Assembly: GCA_023663365.1 (NCBI GenBank) | Contig: JAMPHP010000001.1 | Location: 331,729-395,728 of the forward strand | Origin: Muribaculaceae bacterium | GTDB lineage: Bacteria > Bacteroidota > Bacteroidia > Bacteroidales > Muribaculaceae | DNA length: 64,000 nt | Reading direction: 5' to 3' | Shown: piece after piece, positions 44,858 to 52,944 of the stretch | Layout of the letters: every line of letters begins with the position of its first letter | Numbering within the stretch: the stretch's first letter is position 1 | The notes under the pieces: generated by a model | What the model was told of the DNA's origin: nothing | What the model saw: only the letters and a program-made list of their open reading frames with translations | Databases searched by the model: none | Translations under genes and position numbers: made by a program

Positions 44858-46504
44858 TTATTTTTTATATCGAATTAAGAGGCCTGCGGCGAGAACTATG
44901 CAGCCCATGCCTACGGGCACATACTGCGAGCTGTCGGCAAGCGTGCCCAGCACTATTATCATCACTCCGGCCACAGTGATACTCAGCCCGAGCACACGGC
45001 GCGTGAAGCGGTTGGCTTCCTTGCCGGATTCTGTGACTACGGCATCGGCGGCATCTATAATCTCTTCCTCGCGGTGATACTTATTGTAGAGCGGATCCAC
45101 ATAGCCGCGGGCATAGAGCCAAAGCTCGCTCACGATGAGCAGTGCCACAGGCACGAAAGCGCCTACACCCATCTCGGCGCCGCGGCTCAGGTTGACGCCG
45201 GCCACCGGCAGCACGAACTTGCACGTGAGTGTCACGGCAAGGCTTATGAGAGTGACAGCAAGCACCGAGCGGGCATTCTGACGCTTACTGAAGAGCGACC
45301 ATATCACCGGCAGGTAGATAGGCACGCCGGTGAGGGCGGCCACGCTGATTACCACATTCACAATGCCTCCCATGCTCTTCACAAGGAGAGCAACCACCAG
45401 TGCCAGGATGCCGAAGCCAAGTGTCGACAGGCGTGCCACCCGCATGAGTGTGCGGTCGGTGGCATGAGGCACGAAGCGCTTGAAAATATCGTTGGTAAAC
45501 ACGCCCGCCGAGATATTCAGTGTGGCGTTGAGCGAGCTGGCTGTGGCGAATATCATGCCTCCGAGCATGAGCCCGAGCAGGCCGCCCGGCATCGCCAACT
45601 TGCACATCAGTAGATAGGCGTTCTCATTGTCGAGGCCGCTCAGACCCGGATCGTAGACACGGTAGAGCATCGGAGGAAGCATCCACAGAAGGGCGCTCAC
45701 CAGGTAGAGGGCACCGAAGAGCCATCCAACTTTGCGGCTGTCGGAAGCTGTCTTTACCGAGGTATAGCGCTGCACATAAGCCCAGTTTCCGCCAAGGAAG
45801 AAGGAGTTGTACACACAGAAAGCTATCAGGAACCACCACGAGTACTCGCCATGCACGGGCTCACCGAAGTTCTCGGGTATGGCATTGAGGAAAGCCTCCA
45901 CGCCGCCTACCTTTTCAAATGAAAGAGGTACCACGATGATTACTGCCGAGAAAAGAATCACGAACTGAAGCACGTCGGTGACCATGACTCCGCGAAGGCC
46001 GCCTATGCTCACATAGATCATGCTGAACACTCCAAGGGCAAGAATGGAGTAGGTGAGAGGGATGCCTGCTGCAAGCTCCACTATCTTTGCCACGGGGTAG
46101 AGGAAGCTGCCGGTGGTGAACACCGACACCACAAGAAAGATATAGGTGTAGAATTTCTGTACGTTAGTGCCCAAGCGGCCGCTGATATACCCGGCTGCGG
46201 TGAGCTCTCGCGTACGCTGCCACCGTGGGGCTATCCATGTGCCTACCACAAATCCGGCGATAGACATGGTCATCTGTATCATCACGGCCACAAAACCGTA
46301 GGAATAGGCTATCGAGCCCCATACCACAAAGGTACCGGCCGAGAAGAAGCCCATGAATAGCGACAGGCCGCTCATGCCCCAGGGCACATTGCCGCCGCCG
46401 GCAAAAAAGCTCTTCATATCCTTGCCCGTGCGTGAGAAGGCTATGCCCGTGGCAAGGACTCCGATAGAAAAGAGAAGGATAGTTATCAGATCGAGATTGT
46501 TCAT
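44858..46504 (-). CDS. Sodium:solute symporter (SSS family)
   Basis: A 548-aa inner-membrane protein with about 13-14 helices. The N-terminus MNNLDLITILLFSIGVLATG, the GGGNVPWGMSGLSLFMGFFSAGTFV segment and a GWLFGALYLVSALLWMLPP region match SSS sugar or organic-acid symporters. The core-region GGLRGVMVTDVLQFVILFSAVI is the family's conserved TM6-7 motif. It is the first gene of the PUL operon, with the promoter and paired operator immediately upstream, and presumably carries the released mono- or disaccharide into the cytosol. Confidence 0.93.
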   Translation of the reverse strand: MNNLDLITILLFSIGVLATGIAFSRTGKDMKSFFAGGGNVPWGMSGLSLFMGFFSAGTFVVWGSIAYSYGFVAVMIQMTMSIAGFVVGTWIAPRWQRTRELTAAGYISGRLGTNVQKFYTYIFLVVSVFTTGSFLYPVAKIVELAAGIPLTYSILALGVFSMIYVSIGGLRGVMVTDVLQFVILFSAVIIVVPLSFEKVGGVEAFLNAIPENFGEPVHGEYSWWFLIAFCVYNSFFLGGNWAYVQRYTSVKTASDSRKVGWLFGALYLVSALLWMLPPMLYRVYDPGLSGLDNENAYLLMCKLAMPGGLLGLMLGGMIFATASSLNATLNISAGVFTNDIFKRFVPHATDRTLMRVARLSTLGFGILALVVALLVKSMGGIVNVVISVAALTGVPIYLPVIWSLFSKRQNARSVLAVTLISLAVTLTCKFVLPVAGVNLSRGAEMGVGAFVPVALLIVSELWLYARGYVDPLYNKYHREEEIIDAADAVVTESGKEANRFTRRVLGLSITVAGVMIIVLGTLADSSQYVPVGMGCIVLAAGLLIRYKK

Positions 46505-46571
46505 TTATGGTGATTGGTTTAAGGTGCGGGCAGAAGTCATTTCGACTTCCACTTTGCAAATTTATGTATTA

Positions 46572-46603
46572 TAAAGGTAAGATTTACATAAACTTACAAC
46601 AAA
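46572..46603 (-). promoter_or_regulatory. Promoter of the nine-gene PUL operon
   Basis: Minus strand TTTG (46603-46600), 20 bp, TACCTTTA (46579-46572), giving a leader of ~60 nt before the symporter ATG at 46504. The promoter of the 471-aa gene shows the same local word order (ATGTAAAT...TACCTTT), supporting the alignment. A second -7-like TAAATTTG lies at 46564-46557. Confidence 0.65.
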
Positions 46604-46609
46604 ATTAGC

Positions 46610-46644
46610 GGGAACGTTTGCAGTGATTTTCTGCAAACGTTTCC
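46610..46644. promoter_or_regulatory. Paired LacI-type operator upstream of the PUL operon
   Basis: GGGAACGTTTGCAG (46610-46623) and CTGCAAACGTTTCC (46631-46644) are inverted copies with one mismatch. The central CG steps (46615 and 46638) are 23 bp apart. Each half resembles the near-palindromic LacI-family site with a central AACGTT/ACGT core. The site ends 7 bp upstream of the -33 box, a position fitting activation rather than simple blocking. The lacI gene itself ends 27 bp away. Confidence 0.75.
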
Positions 46645-46670
46645 GAACAAATTTTCTATAAAAAGAGGCT

Positions 46671-47681
46671 CTATTTCGAGGAGTCGCGCACGTTGAGAGT
46701 AGCGTCGAGGTAGACCGTCTGCGGCGCTACCGGGCGCTCCGACCGGATCTGCCGGAGCAGAAGCCGTGCCACACAGCGGCCCATCTCGTTCATGGGCTGA
46801 AGCACGGTGGTGAGCTGGGGCTCTACGACGGTCGCCATCGAGCCCTCGCTGAAGCCGACGATGGCCACATCGTCGGGTATACGCTTACCGGCGGCCTTAA
46901 GTGCTTTCATGGCACCTATCGCCACGGGGTCGTTGAAGGCGAATATGGCATCAGGCAGCTCCCGGCCGCTGTCTATGATTTCCTGCATGGCCTGCTGTCC
47001 GTCCTTGATGAAAATTCCGGCAGTATAGACCTGCCCTTCGGGCTCGAGCCCGGCCTTGCGCAGCGAGCGAGAAAACCCTTCGGCCCGCATGGCGCTGATA
47101 TTGAGCTTCGACGGTCCGCCAAGATGGATTATGCGCCGGCGACCTGTGGCTATAAGATGATCCACAGCCTTCTCGGCCATGTCGGCATCGTTGATGAGCA
47201 CTTTCGACACTTTGATGGTGGCAGGGCAGCGGTTGAAAAATACCATAGGAGTGCCGCGCTCTATCACACGCTTGTACTCTTCTTCATTTCCACCTTCATT
47301 TGTCACCGACATTATTATGCCGTCGACCATATACTCCTCGAGCATACGCAGATTCTCGAGCTCTCGCTCGCGGCTCTCGCTGCTCTGCGAGATGATGATG
47401 TGATAGTTTTCAAGGGCAAGCTCTTCCTGTATGCCGAGCACTACGTTGGGGAAGAAACTTGTCACAAACTCAGGTATTATGATACCTATTATACCGGTCT
47501 GTTTATTCTGTAGATTCCGTGCATTGGGGTTGGGGCGGTAGTTAAGCCGCTTGGCCGCGGCAAGTACTTTGTCGCGGGTATCTTTTTTCACATCCCATGC
47601 ATCGGATAAAGCACGCGATACAGTCGATGTGGAGATGCCAAGTTCTCTGGCAATATCTTTGATTGTAACGTGGTTTTTCAT
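46671..47681 (-). CDS. LacI-family transcriptional regulator of the PUL
   Basis: A 336-aa regulator with the classical LacI helix-turn-helix (VTIKDIARELGISTSTVSRAL) and hinge helix (RPNPNARNLQNKQT) followed by a periplasmic-binding-protein-like effector domain (TGIIGIIIPEFVTSFFPNVVLGIQEE ... AIFAFNDPVAIGAMKAL ... VAIVGFSEG). It lies between the two transcription units it probably controls, and operator pairs of the expected AACGTT-core type lie upstream of both. A TAACTTTG -7 element at 47711-47704 suggests a promoter of its own. The effector is unknown, presumably a sugar from the PUL substrate. Confidence 0.94.
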   Translation of the reverse strand: MKNHVTIKDIARELGISTSTVSRALSDAWDVKKDTRDKVLAAAKRLNYRPNPNARNLQNKQTGIIGIIIPEFVTSFFPNVVLGIQEELALENYHIIISQSSESRERELENLRMLEEYMVDGIIMSVTNEGGNEEEYKRVIERGTPMVFFNRCPATIKVSKVLINDADMAEKAVDHLIATGRRRIIHLGGPSKLNISAMRAEGFSRSLRKAGLEPEGQVYTAGIFIKDGQQAMQEIIDSGRELPDAIFAFNDPVAIGAMKALKAAGKRIPDDVAIVGFSEGSMATVVEPQLTTVLQPMNEMGRCVARLLLRQIRSERPVAPQTVYLDATLNVRDSSK

Positions 47682-47703
47682 GTGAATCGTCTTTCAGGTT
47701 GCG

Positions 47704-47711
47704 CAAAGTTA
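47704..47711 (-). promoter_or_regulatory. -7 element for the lacI-type gene
   Basis: Minus strand TAACTTTG, 23 bp before the regulator ATG. No TTTG box at the right distance was found, so this is a weak call. The 64-bp gap holds nothing else. Confidence 0.4.
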
Positions 47712-47745
47712 GTAAATAAATTGTAAATAAATCGTTAATTCACAA

Positions 47746-50700
47746 TTATTTCACCACGAGTTTCTTACCATCTACGATATATACGCCGGGAGCCGACACT
47801 GCCTCCACACGTGTGCCGTCGATGCGGTAGATGCCTTCGGGAGCCTTGCTTGTGGATTCGACTGCCACATTCTCCACTCCCGATACCATTGGTGCAAACT
47901 GCTCGCGGGCAGTGTAGAGTACCTCTCCGCCCTGCTTCACGGTGATTTTCACATCGCAGACTTCATCGGCGGCAAAGCGCGAGAACGACCATTCGTAGGG
48001 CCATGAACCGGCACGTTCAATCGTTCCGCGGCACTCTGCCTCGATCTCAAGATTCTTGATGTCGGCACACTCGGCGAAGCCATAGACGCTGTCCCACCCG
48101 AAAGGCGAGCGGATGCGGTAGAGGCGTATTTTTCCAGCCGCCGTGCCGGTGTCGATGGTGCGGAAACCGTCGGTCAGCGCCTCGCCTCTCTCAAAAGCAG
48201 GCATATCAAGGTCGATTTCCACCACGGCAAGGCCGCGGCAGGGCACATCGACACTGAGCACGGCGCCATCGAGCACGGCTTTTCCCTCGCCCTCGAGCAG
48301 TGCTATGTCTGCTCCGGCGGCCGCGGCTATATAGTCGGCCAGCCGCACCTTGGCGCTTTGGTCGGTAGTGCCGTCGGCGGTGAGCATTATGATAAGGCCG
48401 GTGGCTGTACGGGCCGAGAGTATGTTGATGTCGGGATTGTCGCAACTGAAGGCGTCGGCAGGCATCCACAGTGTAGCCTTGCGCCCATACACCTCGCCCT
48501 CGGCACTGCCGTAGAGATTGTTGCTGAACCACACGAAGCCCTCCTGACGAGCCGACGGAAAGTTGATTTCGCCGCCCGAGCGGACTACGAACTCCTTCAC
48601 AAGAAAGTCGTGCAGCAGGGCATAGTAAGCTGGCAAGTGGTGGTAGTATATCGAGCTTACATCAGGGCCACGGCGAGGAAAATCGGCCGAGAGGGGGATA
48701 TCGGTATAGCCGGTGGCATAGTAGCCGGGATAGCTCTCGGCACGGCCCACCACGGCATTGCGAGCATAGGTCTCGTAGATGGGGCTCCCCGTTGCACCGG
48801 TGAGGGCAAGAAGCCCCGGAGCCCACGAGCTCATGTAGATAGGGTGCGATGTCTTGCCGGCCGAGCGGATAAAGTAGGTGGCGGGCTGCTCTATGCCGAG
48901 GCCGACAGGCGACACCTTCCATGCTTCCACTTCGTGTTCGGGGGCATCGCCTTCGGTGCGCGGAAAGCCGAGGCGATACTGCTCTGCGCCCTTCCACCAC
49001 ACTGTGGTGATACCGTCGTAGCTGCCTCCGGGGTGCACGATGAGCTCTCCTTCAGCAGGTTTGGGCCAGGTGCGCACGCCCGCCAAAGTCTGGGTCGCTG
49101 CTTTTGCCGCAGCAGTGGCATAGTGCTCTTTGCCTGTGGCCTCATACATATCCATAAGGCTTTGCCAGGGTGTGATAATCTGGCTGCTGTAGAAGGTGCC
49201 GTGTGCAAATGGCACCTCCGACACTTTCTCCATCTCGCCTATATAGCTCTCTGCCATAGCTTCGGCGGCAGCAAGGTAGGAGGCATCGCCTGTGAGGCGA
49301 TAAGCCGATAGAGCCTGGCGGAAGGGCTGCACGGTGGTGAACCACCCGTTTGCGGCACGAAGTTCGCCGCCTGGCATCGCTACCTGTGCCAGCCATGGGT
49401 TGAGGCCGCCCGTGAGTGTGTTTATGCCCTCGTAGGCCGTGGTTGGAAATTGAGAGCTGAAGGCATCGAGGGCGGCCGGAGCATTGTCGGCTGTGCGGAA
49501 AGCACGGCGCGAGAGCATATACTCGATGGCCGGCAGGGCACGGCGCTCGTACATATCTTCGTCATTGCCCATGGCGGCGGCGGCAAGCAAGGCAAGTGGT
49601 GCCGACTGCACCACGGTAGGCGCGATGTTGCCGTCGGCTTCTATATCCCAGAATCCTTTCATGGCCGCGTTCCAACCGCTGTATTCATCATCTTTTATCA
49701 GCTCGGCCACATTGTGCATGGTGGCCGTGAGCGAGCAGCCCAGAGGGCGGCGGTAGTCGCTCATACCAAAGATATTATCGCTCACGTATGCCAGCGTGCC
49801 GGCCATATCGGAGCTGCATATTCCGAGGGTAAAGTTCGACTCAAGCGTGCGACCGGCTTTTACAAATGAGTCTTTCATGCCGGGGCAGGGCGAGAACATC
49901 ACCGCCTCGGCAAGCCCGTCGCTGCCGCGCAGAGTGAACCCGGCCGGCGAATAGTCATAGCCGCCCCAGTCGCTGCCGAGCACGTCAGGCGAAGCGCACA
50001 CAAAGGCCGTGGCAGGGCCCGCGGCGCCCGTGGTCTGCACTGCCGAAAGGCACTGCGTGGTCATGGAGCTGAGCATCATGAGAGCTGTCGAGGGCAAGCG
50101 GCGGTATTGGAACATCGGCGGCAGAAGCACCTCGTCGACACTCTCATCGACAATGCCTTTGGCCGCATGAAGAGCTATGGAGTACATACCGTCGGCAGCC
50201 GGGCGGAGCACCATGCGCACATCCACGTGAGCTCCGCTTTCGGGCACGGTCCAGTAGCCTGTGAGTGTGCCGCGCTCACCGCAGTCGTAGCTCACCTTTA
50301 TGGTCTGTGCCGAGGTCTTGGTCACGGCCGTGGCTCGCGCCTCGCCAAGTGTGCCTGTATAGTATGGATTTGTGCGGTCGCCGTCGATATTCACCGCGTA
50401 GGTCGAGCCTTCAAAATTAAGCTCGCGCGAGGCTCTGCACCGATCCCAGCCGGGGTAAAAATTATTGTGGTCGATGGCAGGCTTCTGCTCCGATGAAATC
50501 AGCGCCACACGGTTGTCTTCTGCCGATGAGTGGAAGCGCCTCCACGAGCCCGAGGCATAGTAGTCGGTCTTGCACACTATCTCACCCGTGGCAAGGCGCA
50601 CGAAGCTCACGCAAATTTCGCTGTTGAAGGCGGTGGCAAGCACTGTATAGCCCGGGGCTATGTCGAGCGCTGCGTCGAGTTCCTGTGCCGACGTGGTGGT

Positions 50701-51243
50701 ATAGGGCATCGCTACAGGTGTACGTCGCAGGCGGGCAAGCTGTGTGTTGGGCATGCCGTTGGGGTCGAAGCCGGCTTCGGAGCTCAGCACGATAGCGTCG
50801 CACCGACCGTAGTAGCCACCGGTGTCGCTGATTCGCAGGAGCACCTGCTTGCGTGGAAGGTCTACCGTGCCTACTTTCTCCCAGTAGAATCCTTCGCGGC
50901 CATGCGCGCCGCTCTCGGCCATTGCCTTGCCATCGACACTGAGGGTGTAGCTGCGAGCACGCCCACCACCGGCATAGTCGCGCGAGCGGGTCCACACACT
51001 GTAGGTGCCACCCTCGGTGATATTGATTACCGTGAGGGCATCGTCGGAGGCTTCGCCACCGCTTGTCTGATATACCCTCAGCATGGCCGACCCAAGGCAA
51101 TCCGATGATTTTTCCACCACCCATTTTCCTTTGAACTGAAATGCCTCGCCCTCGATGAGATACGACGTGGCGGCTCGGGCCGGCATGATGGCGACCGTGA
51201 GTGTAAACAAAAGTGCGTAAAGACAGGATTTCAGTGTTTTCAT
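47746..51243 (-). CDS. Large secreted PUL protein of unknown function (paralogue C, 1165 aa) with T9SS-like tail
   Basis: Signal peptide (AIMPARAATSY). The N-terminal ~120 residues form an extra beta-sandwich (IEGEAFQFKGKWVVE ... VLLRISDTGGYYGRCDAIVL) resembling carbohydrate-binding or golvesin-like modules, absent in paralogues A and B. The rest parallels the 963-aa protein: beta domain, toroid-like helices with AYEGINTLTGGLNPW, GAEQYRLGFPRTEGDAPEH, YPGYYATGYTDI and DVSSIYYHHLPAY, then IRSPFGWDSVYGFAE. The last ~35 residues (GIYRIDGTRVEAVSAPGVYI) look like a type A T9SS signal. I infer an extracellular version of the enzyme, acting before SusCD uptake. Confidence 0.8.
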   Translation of the reverse strand: MKTLKSCLYALLFTLTVAIMPARAATSYLIEGEAFQFKGKWVVEKSSDCLGSAMLRVYQTSGGEASDDALTVINITEGGTYSVWTRSRDYAGGGRARSYTLSVDGKAMAESGAHGREGFYWEKVGTVDLPRKQVLLRISDTGGYYGRCDAIVLSSEAGFDPNGMPNTQLARLRRTPVAMPYTTTSAQELDAALDIAPGYTVLATAFNSEICVSFVRLATGEIVCKTDYYASGSWRRFHSSAEDNRVALISSEQKPAIDHNNFYPGWDRCRASRELNFEGSTYAVNIDGDRTNPYYTGTLGEARATAVTKTSAQTIKVSYDCGERGTLTGYWTVPESGAHVDVRMVLRPAADGMYSIALHAAKGIVDESVDEVLLPPMFQYRRLPSTALMMLSSMTTQCLSAVQTTGAAGPATAFVCASPDVLGSDWGGYDYSPAGFTLRGSDGLAEAVMFSPCPGMKDSFVKAGRTLESNFTLGICSSDMAGTLAYVSDNIFGMSDYRRPLGCSLTATMHNVAELIKDDEYSGWNAAMKGFWDIEADGNIAPTVVQSAPLALLAAAAMGNDEDMYERRALPAIEYMLSRRAFRTADNAPAALDAFSSQFPTTAYEGINTLTGGLNPWLAQVAMPGGELRAANGWFTTVQPFRQALSAYRLTGDASYLAAAEAMAESYIGEMEKVSEVPFAHGTFYSSQIITPWQSLMDMYEATGKEHYATAAAKAATQTLAGVRTWPKPAEGELIVHPGGSYDGITTVWWKGAEQYRLGFPRTEGDAPEHEVEAWKVSPVGLGIEQPATYFIRSAGKTSHPIYMSSWAPGLLALTGATGSPIYETYARNAVVGRAESYPGYYATGYTDIPLSADFPRRGPDVSSIYYHHLPAYYALLHDFLVKEFVVRSGGEINFPSARQEGFVWFSNNLYGSAEGEVYGRKATLWMPADAFSCDNPDINILSARTATGLIIMLTADGTTDQSAKVRLADYIAAAAGADIALLEGEGKAVLDGAVLSVDVPCRGLAVVEIDLDMPAFERGEALTDGFRTIDTGTAAGKIRLYRIRSPFGWDSVYGFAECADIKNLEIEAECRGTIERAGSWPYEWSFSRFAADEVCDVKITVKQGGEVLYTAREQFAPMVSGVENVAVESTSKAPEGIYRIDGTRVEAVSAPGVYIVDGKKLVVK

Positions 51244-51317
51244 GGGTGCGGTGTGATAGGGGTAGATACGAAAAAAGCCGGGACACGACTCACTCGTGCC
51301 CCGACATAAGTTGCTGT

Positions 51318-52733
51318 TTATTTTACAATCTTCTTACCATTTACGATGTAGAGGCCCGAGGGAAGCTCGTCGAGTGCGCTGTTGATGTGCACGCCCTTGC
51401 GGAGAAGCACGCCCTGCAGGCTGTAGACATTCACATATTCTACGGTCTCACCTATCACGCTCTCTACGATGGTCACGTCGCTGCTGCCGGCGTCGGAGTT
51501 CCACTTCATTTCTTCGGGGAGATTTTCTATGCCGGTGGCGTCAATGTAGGAAGAGAAAGCCACTGTGGAGATGCTGCCGTCGCTCAGGAGCCACTTGCCG
51601 TCGGAGAAGTAGTAGCAGTTGGCGGGTACATTAGCGGCTGCCCAGGTGCCGGTCATTTTCAAGGTCGTATATGTAAAATTCCATGTGCCGGGTGTGCCGG
51701 ATGTGATTTCTACGTTCTTGAATGTGATGTAGTTGTCGGAAGTTATGTCTTCTTTGAACTTCACAAGGTAAGGCTTGCGGGCAAGAGTATTGGCACCGGC
51801 CACGGTGTTGAACACAAGGCCACCCTCTTCGGTATAGCTCGTGAGTGCGCGGCAATCATCGAATACTTCACGCCAGTTCTCTACGATGAAAGGAAGAACA
51901 ATGGGATAGTACTTGCCGGCGGTAAATTCGCGCTCCATGATCACATTCATGTTGTTGGCTGCGGCAAGTCCCTCGGTGGCATCGTCGGTGATTACAGCGA
52001 TGTTTGATGTCTTGTAGAGGTGGATATTGTTGAAGAATACTGTGGTGAGATTGCCGATTGTGCTTGTGCGCTTGAAGCCTATTTTAGTGGGCTGGGCGTC
52101 GTCCGCGAGCACTTCAAAGGCGAGGCTGTGCTGCTTAGGATTATCGTTTACCCCTAAAAGTTTAGTTGACGATACATTATTTCCGGCAGCAAGCACTGCA
52201 CCGTTTTTCAGACCGCCAACGTAAGCGTCGGCTTCAACAGTGTACTTGCCCTGATTGAGTTCTACATTCTGGTATACCACGAAGAGGCCTTCCATCATTG
52301 CATCGGTATTGAACGCCTTGGCGTTGTTCAGCACGCGCATATATTGAGCACCGGTGCCAAGACCGATGGTAGATGTCATCTCTACATCAGCTTCGGTGTG
52401 CCAGTATTCGCTCATCTTCGTAGCTGTATAGAGGTCTTTGTTGTCGGTAGTGAGAGCGTTGTAGTGCACGAGGAAAGAGAGGTCGAAGGCATAGCCGGGT
52501 TCGGGGGTAGCCTTAAGCACGTAGGCCTGCATGGCTGCAATCTTCTCGTCGTCGGTAGTGGCGGCATTGAGTGCATTCTCGTAGGCCACGCGGTCGCTTT
52601 CGTCGGCTACGGAGTAGGAAAGTACATCGATGGGGGTTTCGAGCACTGTCTGGCTGATAGCGAAAGAGCGCTGTGCGGTGAGCGCCGGAAGAAGCAAGGC
52701 AAGCCCGAGCGCATAGGTGGAAAGTTTCTTCAT
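51318..52733 (-). CDS. Secreted PUL-associated protein with T9SS-like C-terminus (471 aa)
   Basis: Signal peptide (ALLLPALTAQRSFA), a middle beta-rich part (~90-250) with VELNQGKYTVEADAYVGGL and VFFNNIHLYKT that resembles a carbohydrate-binding jelly roll. A second segment (MEREFTAGKYYPIVLPFIVE ... TYTTLKMTGTWAAANVP) is common in secreted Muribaculaceae/Prevotella proteins. The C-terminus VEYVNVYSLQGVLLRKGVHI and LPSGLYIVNGKKIVK closely matches the T9SS type A pattern. It is first in its unit, 74 bp before the 1165-aa gene, behind a promoter and operator pair. Binding the substrate at the cell surface is the likely role; no catalytic motif is seen. Confidence 0.75.
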   Translation of the reverse strand: MKKLSTYALGLALLLPALTAQRSFAISQTVLETPIDVLSYSVADESDRVAYENALNAATTDDEKIAAMQAYVLKATPEPGYAFDLSFLVHYNALTTDNKDLYTATKMSEYWHTEADVEMTSTIGLGTGAQYMRVLNNAKAFNTDAMMEGLFVVYQNVELNQGKYTVEADAYVGGLKNGAVLAAGNNVSSTKLLGVNDNPKQHSLAFEVLADDAQPTKIGFKRTSTIGNLTTVFFNNIHLYKTSNIAVITDDATEGLAAANNMNVIMEREFTAGKYYPIVLPFIVENWREVFDDCRALTSYTEEGGLVFNTVAGANTLARKPYLVKFKEDITSDNYITFKNVEITSGTPGTWNFTYTTLKMTGTWAAANVPANCYYFSDGKWLLSDGSISTVAFSSYIDATGIENLPEEMKWNSDAGSSDVTIVESVIGETVEYVNVYSLQGVLLRKGVHINSALDELPSGLYIVNGKKIVK

Positions 52734-52785
52734 TTTGTATGATTTTAGATATTACGATTCGAGGTGTTGGGGTTCATTGACAGTG

Positions 52786-52818
52786 CAAAGGTATATATTT
52801 ACATCTCTGATTTTCAAA
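52786..52818 (-). promoter_or_regulatory. Promoter of the 471-aa/1165-aa unit
   Basis: Minus strand TTTG (52818-52815), 21 bp, TACCTTTG (52793-52786), a full consensus promoter 52 bp upstream of the ATG at 52733. The operator pair begins 22 bp further upstream. Confidence 0.65.
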
Positions 52819-52839
52819 CAATACCACAAAAAAATTAGC

Positions 52840-52874
52840 GGGAACGTTTCCAACACTCAAGCGGAAACGTTCCC
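52840..52874. promoter_or_regulatory. Paired LacI-type operator upstream of the second PUL unit
   Basis: GGGAACGTTTCC (52840-52851) and GGAAACGTTCCC (52863-52874) are exact reverse complements, and each is itself close to palindromic. The central CG steps (52845 and 52868) are 23 bp apart, the same spacing as at 46610-46644. The flank AAAATTAGC before the first half-site is also shared with that site. Confidence 0.8.
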
Positions 52875-52885
52875 AAAAATTTTTC

Positions 52886-52928
52886 ATAAAAAATATCCGC
52901 AGCAAGCTCGAAACCTACCGCGGATATT
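52886..52928 (-). terminator. Terminator of the AspT/YidE-type transporter gene
   Basis: AATATCCGC (52892-52900) / GCGGATATT (52920-52928), a 9-bp perfect stem with 19-nt loop, followed on the minus strand by TTTTATG and a T-rich tail. It insulates the transporter gene from the PUL promoter region. Confidence 0.7.
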
Positions 52929-52944
52929 CATTTATGTCAACTCT

